NCBI GenBank assembly: GCA_913061185.1
Contig: CAJXTI010000012.1
Location: forward strand, 1 to 64,000
Reading direction: 5' to 3'
From: an uncultured Oceanobacter sp.
Lineage (GTDB): Bacteria; Pseudomonadota; Gammaproteobacteria; Pseudomonadales; Oceanobacteraceae
DNA: 64,000 nt
Shown here: positions 16,444 through 25,800 of the stretch, piece by piece
Layout: the number at the start of each line of letters is the position of its first letter
Position numbering within the stretch: the first letter of the stretch is position 1
The notes under the pieces: model-generated
Database searches by the model: none
The model's input: the letters and a program-made list of their open reading frames with translations, nothing else
What the model was told of the DNA's origin: nothing
Position numbers and translations under genes: made by a program

Positions 16444-18096
16444 ATGAACGACAATATCTACGATCAACATCTCGACGCGGCAGAGGCCAACTACCAGGCA
16501 CTCAGCCCGCTGTCGTATCTGCAACGGGCGGCGTTTGTATATCCACACAGAGCCGCTGTGATCCATGGTGACGTACGCCGCAACTGGGCCGAAACCTATC
16601 GCCGTTGCAAGCAGTTGGCCAGCGCCCTCCGCAAGCGGGGGATTGGCAAGGGTGATACTGTTTCCTTGATGGCACCTAACCTGCCAGAGCACTTCGAAGC
16701 TCATTTTGGTGTGCCGATGTGTGGCGCGGTGCTGAATTCCATCAATACCCGCCTGGATGCCCCGGTCGTGGCGTTTATTCTGCAACACGCTGAGACCAAA
16801 CTGCTGATTGTTGATCGTGAAATGTCGGCAGTGGTGAAAAAAGCCCTGCACATGCTGGCCAAACCGCCTGTGGTGGTCGATATCGACGATCCGGCGTTTG
16901 ACGGCGGTGAACTGCTTGGTGCACTCAACTACGAGCAACTGCTGGCTGAAGGCGACGAAGACGATGCCTGGAGCGGCCCTGCCAATGAATGGGACGCCAT
17001 TACCCTCAACTACACCTCCGGCACCACGGGTGACCCCAAAGGGGTGGTGTATCACCACCGGGGTGCTTACCTGAACGCCGCTTCCAACGCCCTGTCCTGG
17101 GGTATGACCGCCGACGCAACTTATCTCTGGACACTGCCGATGTTCCATTGCAATGGCTGGTGTTTCCCCTGGACCATGGCTGCCATCGGCGGTGCCAGCG
17201 TGTGCCTGCGCCATGTGCGCGGGGAAGACATTGTGCAGCTGATTGTGGCCGAGAAGGTCGATCACCTGTGTGGTGCTCCTATTGTCCTGAGTCTGATTGC
17301 GGGCGTTGATGAATCCCTGCGGGCCGGACTGGATCACACCGTCAAGGTCATGACTGCCGGTGCACCACCTCCACCGTCGGTGCTTGAAAAAATGGAAGCC
17401 ATCAACTTCGACGTGACGCACGTGTATGGCCTCACCGAAACCTACGGCCCCTGTGTGGTGTGCTGCTGGAAAGACGAATGGCAAGATCTGAGTGTCGGTG
17501 AGCGTGCCCGTCTGAAAGCTCGTCAGGGCGTTCAGGTGCCGATGCAAGAAGGCATGATGGTGGCTGATCCGGAATCCTTGCAGCCGGTTGAACAGGATGG
17601 CGAAACCATTGGCGAGATCTTCTTGCGCGGCAATATCGTGATGAAGGGCTACCTGAAAAACCCGAGTACTACCGATGCTTCATTTGCGGGTGGCTGGTTT
17701 CATACCGGTGACCTGGCGGTATGGCATGAAGATGGCTACATCGAAATCAAGGATCGCTCCAAAGACATCATTATCTCCGGTGGCGAAAACATCTCCTCCA
17801 TTGAAGTGGAAGAAACGCTGTTCCGCCACCCGGATATCGAAGACGCTGCGGTCGTCGCCAAACCGGATGACAAGTGGGGCGAAATCCCCTGCGCCTTTAT
17901 CAAGCTGGTGGAGGGTGTGCAGGTGGATGAGCAGGAAATCATCGCCTATTGCCGCCAGAATATGGCTCACTTCAAGGCACCTAAACAGGTGATCTTTGCC
18001 ACTTTGCCACGTACTTCAACTGGCAAGGTGCAAAAGTTCAAATTGCGCCAGTGGGCCAAAGACGGCGCTGTCGACCCGGAAGACGTTTCGGGATAG
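16444..18096 (+). CDS. AMP-forming acyl-CoA synthetase
   Basis: 550 residues, ANL superfamily. The P-loop-like motif YTSGTTGDPKGVVYHHRGAY, the A5 motif VYGLTETYGP, GWFHTGDLAVWHEDGYIEIKDRSKD and the C-terminal catalytic Lys motif TSTGKVQKFKLRQ are all intact. It makes an acyl-AMP from a carboxylic acid and ATP, then an acyl-CoA. The overall sequence resembles short/medium-chain acyl-CoA ligases of the DmdB/AAE type, but the exact acid cannot be told by eye. Being the last gene of the importer operon, it most likely activates the imported compound. A strong terminator follows at 18256-18299. Confidence 0.9.
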   Translation: MNDNIYDQHLDAAEANYQALSPLSYLQRAAFVYPHRAAVIHGDVRRNWAETYRRCKQLASALRKRGIGKGDTVSLMAPNLPEHFEAHFGVPMCGAVLNSINTRLDAPVVAFILQHAETKLLIVDREMSAVVKKALHMLAKPPVVVDIDDPAFDGGELLGALNYEQLLAEGDEDDAWSGPANEWDAITLNYTSGTTGDPKGVVYHHRGAYLNAASNALSWGMTADATYLWTLPMFHCNGWCFPWTMAAIGGASVCLRHVRGEDIVQLIVAEKVDHLCGAPIVLSLIAGVDESLRAGLDHTVKVMTAGAPPPPSVLEKMEAINFDVTHVYGLTETYGPCVVCCWKDEWQDLSVGERARLKARQGVQVPMQEGMMVADPESLQPVEQDGETIGEIFLRGNIVMKGYLKNPSTTDASFAGGWFHTGDLAVWHEDGYIEIKDRSKDIIISGGENISSIEVEETLFRHPDIEDAAVVAKPDDKWGEIPCAFIKLVEGVQVDEQEIIAYCRQNMAHFKAPKQVIFATLPRTSTGKVQKFKLRQWAKDGAVDPEDVSG

Positions 18097-18255
18097 CAGC
18101 CGTTTCATAGAATGTCACATGGAAGTGACAGGCAGCCCGGTTGCGCCGGACGGGCTACCACTCCCGGAGCATATCGACTTTGCGGTCACGATAACCCACT
18201 CCGGGAAGCAAACGGTAAAGAGACCCCTTCTTGCCAAACTGCTACCGGCGATTTT

Positions 18256-18299
18256 CCCTCACGACCAGCGCCACTCCTTGCTGGTCGTGAGGGTTTTTT
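18256..18299 (+). terminator. Rho-independent terminator of the ABC importer/acyl-CoA ligase operon
   Basis: A perfect 14-base stem (ccctcacgaccagc at 18256-18269 and gctggtcgtgaggg at 18280-18293), a 10-base loop and six T residues. It lies 160 bases after the acyl-CoA ligase stop. I see no gene in 18097-18255; that stretch is untranslated 3' sequence. Confidence 0.93.
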
Positions 18300-18416
18300 A
18301 AAATATCAATACGGCCATGCGATTCACTGAATCGGTCGGTGAAGATTGGCAGGAGGACTGGAAGAGGGCGTTTGCGTCCCCGCTGTGTCAGCTAGTTGTC
18401 CGATGGCTGTCCTTGA

Positions 18417-19034
18417 TCACCTGCCAATACGTTGCCCCAGCAGCCTCAGGTTGGCATCGATCAGTTGCGCCTGGGTGATCGGCATGTCACTGCAGTGTGC
18501 ACGTTCATCAATCAGCAGCGAGGCCAGCCCGTGAATGCTGGTCCAGCAGTGTATGGCCAGTAACGTCGGATCTTCGTCAATCAGCTCGCCAGAGTTGACC
18601 CCGGCCCTGATGACCTCCAGCAGTACGTTGAATGACTCGTCACCGGCACAACGCAGGCGGTCACAATTGTCGGAAACGGGCAAATACTGGCCCAGCATCA
18701 GGCGGTATTTTTCCGGGTTGCCAAGCGCATAATCAATGTAGGCATGCCCGGAGAGATAAAGACGGTCGCCGCTGCTGGTTGCGTTAACCATCGCCGTGCG
18801 GGTGACGTCGGCCAGTTCATCAAAGGCTTGTGCGGCCAGTTCCATCAGCAGATCGTTTTTGTCGACAAAATGTCGATAGGGCGCGGTTTGTGATACTCCG
18901 ATGGCACGGGCAATGGCGCGCAGACTCAGTTGATCCGGGCCTTTGCGGCGTAATTCATGTACCGCAGCATCCAGCAAGGCCTGACGCAGGTTGCCGTGAT
19001 GATAGTGGCTGGCGGGGGGCGCAGTGGTACTCAT
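18417..19034 (-). CDS. TetR-family transcriptional regulator
   Basis: 205 residues. The N-terminal helix-turn-helix is clear: RQALLDAAVHELRRKGPDQLSLRAIARAIGVSQTAPYRHFVDKNDLLMELA. The C-terminal ligand domain (IDYALGNPEKYRLMLGQYLP; GVNSGELIDEDPTLLAIHCWTSIHGLASLLID) matches the WHG/TetR_C_33 type. It points toward the acyl-CoA ligase operon (convergent) and is divergent from the peroxiredoxin gene. Either could be a target, but nothing in the sequence proves it. Confidence 0.9.
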   Translation of the reverse strand: MSTTAPPASHYHHGNLRQALLDAAVHELRRKGPDQLSLRAIARAIGVSQTAPYRHFVDKNDLLMELAAQAFDELADVTRTAMVNATSSGDRLYLSGHAYIDYALGNPEKYRLMLGQYLPVSDNCDRLRCAGDESFNVLLEVIRAGVNSGELIDEDPTLLAIHCWTSIHGLASLLIDERAHCSDMPITQAQLIDANLRLLGQRIGR

Positions 19035-19297
19035 GCATTACTCGCGGTTTTGACTGCATTTTATAACGGTTTTTTGTGTCAGGATGGTTCCGTCGTTCCC
19101 TGAGCGACATTGTGCGATCAGGGCATTTGACAAGGTAAATAGCGGATTACTATCAGCTGTATGGGAAAAAGTAATCAGGCGATACTTTCATTACGACGGT
19201 GGTTTGACCGTGCTCGGACGAGGCGTATGATCCCAGCATGTTTCGATGGAGCGGTCAAATCATGGCCGCTATTTTCAATATAAATGGAGTGACTGAT

Positions 19298-19900
19298 ATG
19301 AGCGTATTGGTAGGCAAGCAAGCCCCTGATTTTACTGTTCCTGCGGTATTGGGCGACGGTACCATCGTTGATGAATACAACTTTTCAGAAGCTACCAAGG
19401 GCAAATACGCTCTGGTGTTCTTTTACCCGCTGGATTTCACATTTGTATGCCCGTCTGAGTTGATTGCGCTGGACAAGCGTATGGCAACCTTCAGTGAGCT
19501 GGGTGTTGAAGTGATTTCTGTATCCATTGATTCTCACTTCACTCATAACGCCTGGCGTAACACTGCCATCGACAACGGTGGTATTGGCGCGGTCAAGTAC
19601 ACCATGGCGGCTGACGTTAGCCACGCTATCTGTAAAGCGTATGACGTTGAAACGGCTGGTGGCGTTGCCCTGCGTGGCGCATTCCTGATCGACAAGGAAG
19701 GCCTGGTACGTGCGGCCAATATCAATGACCTGCCACTGGGTCGTAACATTGATGAGCTGGTACGTCTGGTTGAAGCCCTGCAGTTCCACGCAGAGCACGG
19801 TGAAGTGTGCCCAGCGGGTTGGAGCAAGGGTGACAAGGGCATGACGGCGTCTCCTGAAGGTGTTGCCAAGTACCTGTCTGAGTCTGCTGACAGCCTGTAA
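19298..19900 (+). CDS. Typical 2-Cys peroxiredoxin (AhpC/Tsa type)
   Basis: 200 residues. The peroxidatic Cys51 lies in DFTFVCPSEL and the resolving Cys171 in GEVCPAGW, with the family motifs FYPLDFTF and VSIDSHFTHNAW. It reduces hydrogen peroxide and organic hydroperoxides using a thiol donor. No ahpF lies next to it, so reduction by thioredoxin or an unlinked AhpF is likely. The ATG at 19298 has a GGAG site; the longer frame from 19238 is less likely. A 20-base tandem duplication covers the stop codon, and a strong terminator follows. Confidence 0.94.
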   Translation: MSVLVGKQAPDFTVPAVLGDGTIVDEYNFSEATKGKYALVFFYPLDFTFVCPSELIALDKRMATFSELGVEVISVSIDSHFTHNAWRNTAIDNGGIGAVKYTMAADVSHAICKAYDVETAGGVALRGAFLIDKEGLVRAANINDLPLGRNIDELVRLVEALQFHAEHGEVCPAGWSKGDKGMTASPEGVAKYLSESADSL

Positions 19901-19934
19901 TTTCTGCTGACAGCCTGTAATTTCTGCTGACAGT
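19883..19934. repeat. 20-bp tandem repeat over the peroxiredoxin stop codon
   Basis: The unit tctgctgacagcctgtaatt is present twice in full and a third time in part between 19883 and 19934. The first copy encodes the C-terminal Ser-Ala-Asp-Ser-Leu and the TAA stop, so the later copies lie in the 3' untranslated region. It looks like a recent slippage duplication. Confidence 0.8.
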
Positions 19935-19944
19935 CTGCTGGCTC

Positions 19945-19979
19945 AAAATGCCGGTCAGTGTTTGCTGACCGGCATTTTT
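19945..19979 (+). terminator. Rho-independent terminator after peroxiredoxin
   Basis: A perfect 14-base stem (aaaatgccggtcag at 19945-19958 and ctgaccggcatttt at 19965-19978) with a 6-base loop and a T-run. The A and T tails make it able to act in both directions. Confidence 0.9.
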
Positions 19980-20135
19980 GTTTTCAGCCTGACACCTGCG
20001 GCGCTGAAAACCGGATTTTCTTGACCTGCCTCACGACAACAGCGGGAACAGTACCGAAGTACAGGATGGCAACCACGCACGACTGAATACACTGGATTTA
20101 TCGAATATTTTCCAGTCCATATCAGGAGTGTTGTT

Positions 20136-20516
20136 ATGAAAACATCCATGCTTGCTACCGTGATCTGTGCATCGGCGTTGCTGTTGCCTGTTGTTGCATC
20201 GGCCAGTGACGACATGCAGGCCGTTCAGGGTAGCGTCGTTTTTGCCCAGAATTGCCATGCTTGCCACTCAGAAGATTCCAGCAAGAATACCTTTGGCCCA
20301 AGTCTGACCGGTGTCGTGGGTCGCAAGGCTGGTTCGCTGCCACGGTTTGCCTATTCGGATGCGCTGCGGGCATCCGGCATTACCTGGAATGAAGACAAGC
20401 TGCGCTTGTGGGTGCAAGACAATGAGAAGCTGGTGCCTGGCACCCGGATGCGTCACGTGTCGATTACCGACAAGGCGGAGCAGGATTATCTGATTGCTTA
20501 TCTGAAGACGTTGTAA
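20136..20516 (+). CDS. Class I cytochrome c, monohaem
   Basis: 126 residues with a signal peptide (about 1-23, ending VVASA). The haem-binding CHACH is at residues 40-44 and the distal Met ligand is probably Met105 in GTRMRH. The pattern GSVVFAQNCHACH, FGPSLTGVVGRKAG, YSDALRASGITW is that of periplasmic c2/c550-type electron carriers. It is monocistronic: a terminator lies upstream and a hairpin downstream. Redox partners cannot be inferred from the neighbours. Confidence 0.92.
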   Translation: MKTSMLATVICASALLLPVVASASDDMQAVQGSVVFAQNCHACHSEDSSKNTFGPSLTGVVGRKAGSLPRFAYSDALRASGITWNEDKLRLWVQDNEKLVPGTRMRHVSITDKAEQDYLIAYLKTL

Positions 20517-20528
20517 TGTGACACGGAG

Positions 20529-20666
20529 GGTATTCCCACGCTCCGAGTGGGAATACTGACCTGCCAGGCTCGCAAATACACGGTTCTTATAGACTATGCC
20601 TTTGCAGCTTTGCAGCCCGTACTCCCAATCTTTCCCTTCCCAGCTTTCTTCCCAGCTTTCTTCCCA
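20529..20666. other. Hairpin and 12-bp repeat downstream of cytochrome c
   Basis: In the 350-base gap before the next gene, a 9-base stem (tattcccac at 20531-20539 and gtgggaata at 20547-20555) forms a possible weak terminator without a T-run. A 12-base unit ttcccagctttc is repeated at 20637-20648 and 20649-20660, with a partial third copy. I see no gene in the gap. Confidence 0.55.
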
Positions 20667-20864
20667 ACACCAGCCTGCCAACACTTCCCTGAATCAGCGC
20701 CATAACTGTTGTGTGAACTCTGTCGCCCTGAATACAGGCTTGAGGCAATCGACCGGAACCTCTGGCAGGTTGCAGTATCGCACTTTGTGTATTCGGGAAT
20801 ACCGGGGTTGAACCCGCGTGAGTCCTGCCATTTTTATTCTGTGTGTTTACGAGGTATTTTTCTC

Positions 20865-21422
20865 ATGTTTTCTGGTACCCGTCCTTTTGAATATAAAACT
20901 GCGGTAGCCCTGTTATTTTCAGGCATTTTCCATTTGATTGCGTTGTTACTGGTATTTCTGGCATTCAGCGATTTTTTCTCGGGCTTGTGGAACCCGGAGG
21001 TCGAAATGGTCACCCACGTGATCAAATCGATCAACAATCTGATCATCGCGCTGGCGATGTATGAACTCGGTGTCGGGGTGGGTAAGGAATACACCTCCGA
21101 TGTGGCTGGGGAGAGTATTTTTGTCAGCGTGCGCCGTACCATTTCCCGTTTTGTCGGCACCGTCTGTATCGCTCTGGTGCTGGAAGCGCTGATTATGATT
21201 ATTAAATACAGTCAGCTGGAGCTGGCGGGCAACCTCTACTACCCAGTGGCGATTTTGGTCGCGTGTGCTTTGTTACTGGCATCACTGGGGGTATTCCTGG
21301 CGTTGACGCGCCGGGTATGTGAAGAAGATCAGCTCAGCTGCAATATTCAGCATCAATCGGCAAACGCCACGCAGGGCAGTGCGGCAGAGAGCAGTGCAGC
21401 TGCCCAGCCAGCCAGGGCATAA
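20865..21422 (+). CDS. Inner-membrane protein of unknown function
   Basis: 185 residues with four probable membrane helices: about 12-40, a second around NNLIIALAMYELGVGVG, a third around FVGTVCIALVLEALIMIIKY, and a fourth around YYPVAILVACALLLASLGVFLAL. The C-terminal tail after residue 155 is hydrophilic and Ala/Ser-rich. I do not recognise the family; the layout recalls small YqhA-like membrane proteins. The ATG at 20865 follows a GAGG site; the open frame extends upstream to 20709 without a better start. No functional link to neighbours is visible. Confidence 0.7.
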   Translation: MFSGTRPFEYKTAVALLFSGIFHLIALLLVFLAFSDFFSGLWNPEVEMVTHVIKSINNLIIALAMYELGVGVGKEYTSDVAGESIFVSVRRTISRFVGTVCIALVLEALIMIIKYSQLELAGNLYYPVAILVACALLLASLGVFLALTRRVCEEDQLSCNIQHQSANATQGSAAESSAAAQPARA

Positions 21423-21494
21423 ATCCGCTGTCACACGGTGCCCTGTTTGAAGTGTCGGAGTGTTTACTTCAGATGTATCTGCAAGCCGGTTGGC

Positions 21495-21899
21495 TCAAAG
21501 TTCGATCGGAAAACTCGGAGTCTTTTCGATCAGTTCTATTTTGTAGCCGTCCGGGTCTTCGACAAAAGCAATCACTGTTTTACCACCGGCCACCGGGCCC
21601 GCTTCGCGAGTTACCTTGCCTCCGCTGGCGCGAATTTTATCGCAAGCTGCGGCAGCGTCGTCTACTTCCAGTGCAATATGGCCGTAGGCATTGCCGAGGT
21701 CATATTCGCTCTGGCCCCAGTTATAGGTCAGCTCCAGCACAGCGCCTTCACTTTCTGGCTGATAACCAACGAAGGCGAGTGTGTACTGGTAATCTTTATT
21801 GTCGTGCTGACGCAACAGTTCCATACCCATCACCTGGGTATAAAAGTCGATGGAGCGTTGCAGGTCGCCTACTCGCAACATGGTGTGCAGCATTCTCAT
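21495..21899 (-). CDS. gloA: Lactoylglutathione lyase (glyoxalase I)
   Basis: 134 residues, the size of E. coli GloA. It converts the methylglyoxal-glutathione hemithioacetal to S-lactoylglutathione in the cytoplasm. The metal ligands His5, Glu56, His74 and Glu122 are in the expected places ([41 protein letters not shown]). The ATG at 21899 has an AGAGG ribosome site; the frame upstream to 22010 is not coding by appearance. It lies 62 bases downstream of nth on the same strand, so the two may share a transcript. Confidence 0.96.
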   Translation of the reverse strand: MRMLHTMLRVGDLQRSIDFYTQVMGMELLRQHDNKDYQYTLAFVGYQPESEGAVLELTYNWGQSEYDLGNAYGHIALEVDDAAAACDKIRASGGKVTREAGPVAGGKTVIAFVEDPDGYKIELIEKTPSFPIEL

Positions 21900-21961
21900 G
21901 GTGAACCTCTCTTGTTTATCCGGTTGGGTTGGGTGTTCTGAACCCGTTGCCAGGCAGCCGT

Positions 21962-22597
21962 TCAGTCCGACGTTTTCTGTTTGTATTCGCACAGGTCTTC
22001 TATCAAGCATGAACCACAGCGCGGCTTGCGGGCAATGCAGGTATAACGACCGTGCAAAATAAGCCAGTGGTGGGCATCGAGCTGGAATTCTTTCGGTATC
22101 AGCCGTAATAGCCGTTGCTCCACTTCAACCACGTCTTTGCCCGGTGCGATACGGGTACGGTTAGATACTCTGAAAATATGGGTGTCGACTGCAATAGTTG
22201 GCTGGCCGAACGCTGTGTTCAGCACCACATTGGCGGTTTTTCTGCCAACGCCGGGTAATGCTTCGAGCGCTTCACGGGTTTGAGGCACTTGACTCTGGTG
22301 CTGATGGATCAGGATATCGCAGAGATTGATGACGTTTTTGGCCTTGCTGTTAAACAGACCAATGGTTTTGATGTATTGCTTCAGACCCTCTTCACCCAAT
22401 GCCCGCAACGTTTCTGGAGTATTGGCCACCGGATAGAGCTTGCGAGTGGCCTTATTGACCGACACATCCGTCGCTTGGGCCGACAGCAATACCGCAATCA
22501 GCAGCTCAAAAGGGGTGCTGTATTCCAGCTCGGTTTTTGGTTCGGGGTTGGCTGCTCTCAGGCGGCTGAAAATCTCGGTACGTTTTGCTTTATTCAT
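21962..22597 (-). CDS. nth: Endonuclease III
   Basis: 211 residues, normal length. This DNA glycosylase/AP lyase removes oxidised pyrimidines. It has the helix-hairpin-helix [17 protein letters not shown] with catalytic Lys120, the catalytic Asp138 in AVDTHIFRV, and four iron-sulfur cysteines (187, 194, 197, 203) in the C-x6-C-x2-C-x5-C arrangement. The ATG at 22597 is used; an in-frame TTG at 22615 would add six residues. It is divergent from the flagellin gene. Confidence 0.96.
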   Translation of the reverse strand: MNKAKRTEIFSRLRAANPEPKTELEYSTPFELLIAVLLSAQATDVSVNKATRKLYPVANTPETLRALGEEGLKQYIKTIGLFNSKAKNVINLCDILIHQHQSQVPQTREALEALPGVGRKTANVVLNTAFGQPTIAVDTHIFRVSNRTRIAPGKDVVEVEQRLLRLIPKEFQLDAHHWLILHGRYTCIARKPRCGSCLIEDLCEYKQKTSD

Positions 22598-22717
22598 GGA
22601 GCAATTCAGAATCAATCACAGGTCAGGGGTGGGTACTGTGCCATGACCGGCCAGCACAGCCCAGCAGATTACGCCCCCTACGGAGAATCCCCGGCTGCGG
22701 GGCAATCAAAAAACTTC

Positions 22718-22744
22718 TAAAGAACTCTGAAGGTGGGCCGTTAA
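22718..22744 (+). promoter_or_regulatory. Sigma-28 (FliA) flagellin promoter
   Basis: TAAA at 22718-22721, exactly 15 bases, then GCCGTTAA at 22737-22744. The consensus is TAAA-N15-GCCGATAA, so only one base differs. It lies about 80 bases upstream of the flagellin ATG on the right strand. This predicts late-class (FliA-dependent) flagellar expression. Confidence 0.88.
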
Positions 22745-22826
22745 CGACTATGAAACTGTTAGGCGGAGCACTGCCAAACACCCATCAGCGATGGTGGTGG
22801 CTCCAGATTCTCATAGGAGATAGACC

Positions 22827-25800
22827 ATGCCCCAAATTATTAATACCAACATCGCGTCCTTGAATGCCCAGCGCAACCTGGACAAGTCACAGTCCGCGAA
22901 TCAGCAGGCTCTGGAGCGTCTGTCTTCGGGTCTTCGCATTAACAGTGCGAAAGATGATGCGGCCGGTTTGGCCATTTCTACCCGTTTTACTTCCCAGATC
23001 AAGGGTCTGGGAGTGGCGGTTCGTAACGCCGGTGATGGTATCGCCCTGGCCCAGACCGCAGAAGGTGCGTTGGGTTCGGTGAACGAAAACCTGCAGCGTA
23101 TTCGTGAATTGGCGGTTCAGTCGGCCAACTCGACCAACTCCGATGTCGATCGTGAGGCGTTGCAGGCAGAAGTGGATCAGCTGGTGGCGGAAATTACCCG
23201 TACTTCGGAAGAAACCGATTTTAACGGTCGTAAACTGCTGGATGGTTCTTTTTCTGCGACCTTCCAGATTGGTGCCAATGCCGGTCAAACGGTGGATGTT
23301 TCGATTGCTGAACTGACCGCCGACAAGCTCGGCGTGGGTCAGGCTAATGGCGTTAGCGCTCTGGGTAATGAAAACGGCTTGCGCAGCGGCGATCTGATTA
23401 TTAATGGTACTGCGATTGATCCTTCCCGCAGCGGTGATGACACTTCGTCTGTGTCGGGCCGTGAAGCGTCGGCGATTGCCAAAGTGGCCGCCATCAATGC
23501 CAAGTCGGATGAAACCGGTGTCACGGCTGAAGTGAACACTAACGTGGCGTCTGGCAGTGAGATGGTGGCGGGTCAGGCCTCCGGTACCATGACGCTGAAT
23601 GGCGTGGATATCAGTTTGGCAACGGGTGGGCTGGATACCTCTGCCGACCGCGATTCAGTGATTTCTTCCATTAACGCCAAGTCTGACCAGACCGGTGTGG
23701 TGGCTACGGACGGTGGTGATGGCGGCGGTGTGACGCTGGAGGCGAAAGATGGCCGTAATATCACGGTGGATCTGGGCACTTCCGGTAACCTGACCGAAGC
23801 AGCGACTGGTCTCTCCAGTGGCACCAGCTACGGTGGTTTCACGCTGATTTCTCAGGATGGGTCTGATATCGAAGTTGAAGGTGGTCAGGGCACTGGCACC
23901 GGCGATATTCGTAACTCGGGTCTGACGGCGGGCACTTACTCCGGCCGTGCGGCTGCGATTACCAGTACGGTGACTACGTCGTCTATCTCGTCTGCTGAGT
24001 CAGCCGCTACCTTTACGACGGCGGATATGTCAATTGCCGCTGGTACGGCTGTTAATGCAACCAACAATACGTTTGAACTCAACGTCAATAACTCTGGGTT
24101 CCAGACCCTGACGCTGGATTCTACCTACGATCCTTCTGCCAATGGTGGCACGGGCAGTGTCGGCACGTATGACAATGCCGAAGACCTGGCTTTGCACATC
24201 AATAATGCCATTGCCAACGACGCCAACTTCCAGGATGCCGATGGTAATGCCCTGGTCGCCGCGTCTGCTAATGATGATGGCAGCCTGACGTTCACCACGA
24301 CCGAAGTAGGGGCGGATGCCAATGTCGTTGCTCGCTCTGGCAGCGCCAATATGGATATTGCCACTGCGACATCGGAAACGTCTGGTACCGATGGCGGCAA
24401 TTATGCCCAAAGCAAGATGGATTTTATTTTTGACGGCGTGAACGCTATTGCTGGCGGTAATACCGTACGTCTGGGCCTGACTGGTTCCGGTACCGGTTCG
24501 GTTGCGGCGGCTGCGGGTACTGATCTGACGCTTTCGGCAGGCACTTATACCACCGCCCAATCGTTTGCTGACGAATTGAACAACCAGATTGCGGGTAACG
24601 CATCACTGGCGGGCAAGGTTGAAGCCGCTGTTTCTGAGGATGGCAAATCCGTACTGCTGAACTCGGTACTGGCAGATACCGGCACCAACTCCATTACCGC
24701 TATCGATGTGGATGCAGCATCCACAACCGTGACCACGCTGGTGAATGAAAACGTTGAGCATCTGGCCAACGGCGATGCGGTGATTACCGACGTTGCGGCC
24801 TTTAATACCGCGACTGCGGGTGCGGCCGATACGATCGGCGTTAACGTTGATGGCGCTGGCTTGCAAGACCTCGACCTGTCTACTGCGACGGGCGGTATCG
24901 CGGCTATCACTGATGCCGATACCTTGGCAGCAGCGATTAATGAAGTCGCAGCCAACTCCCTGTCAGGCGCGGGTATTACCGCTACCGTGACCGGTGGTCA
25001 GGTGGTGATTTCTTCCAACAGTGGTGGCAGTGTGGAAATCGGCGCTGCCGCGACACCGGCTGAAACCGTGGGTGGCGCTGCGGCGGCTATTTCCGATACC
25101 ACTCAGGCGGATGTTGTGGTCACGGCAGAAGCCGGTACAGCAACAACCGGTAGCTTTAATGTCGATGCTGACGGTAATTTCCTCTCGGGTGACCCGGATG
25201 GTGCTGGCACCGATTATGACGCGTCGGCTGCTCCGCTGGTGGTCTCCGCCGGTGAAAATGACACGTTCTCGGTGGCGATTGATGGCGCTGCGGCGCAGGA
25301 CGTCACCATTGCAGCGGGCAGCTATAACAGTTTGAGTGAACTGGCGACGGCCATTGACTCCGGCTATGCCGATGCGGCCAGCACGATTGAAGTTGCAGAT
25401 CTGAGCGGTACGGTTGCCAGTGATTATGACTTTGCGACCGGTGGTGCAACCGATGACCTGGCGATTGCTATCAGCCTGGATGGCGGTGCTGCCCAGACCA
25501 TTACGATCAATAGCGATCATGAAGGCGCTGATGTTGCAGAATCCCAGGCCAACTTGCTGACCGATCTGCAAAGCCAGCTGGATACCGCGTTTGGTACTGG
25601 CAAGGTGCTGGCAGAAATCAACAACGACAAGTTGGAAATCAGTCGTGTGGGTGGCCAGGATGCCGGTAGTGTTGCTCTGACCATTGCCGACACCGGGGTG
25701 GGTGACGCTGGTGCGATTACCACAACGGCTTCGGGTACTACAGTACCGGCGATGACAGTGGGTGTATCGGCAGACAATAGCAGCCTGGTGTTCACCTCTG

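Noticed and set aside
16330..17547. Minus-strand open frame (405 codons) opposite the acyl-CoA ligase
   Set aside because: The plus strand has all ANL motifs; the antisense protein is His/Gln-rich without recognisable domains.
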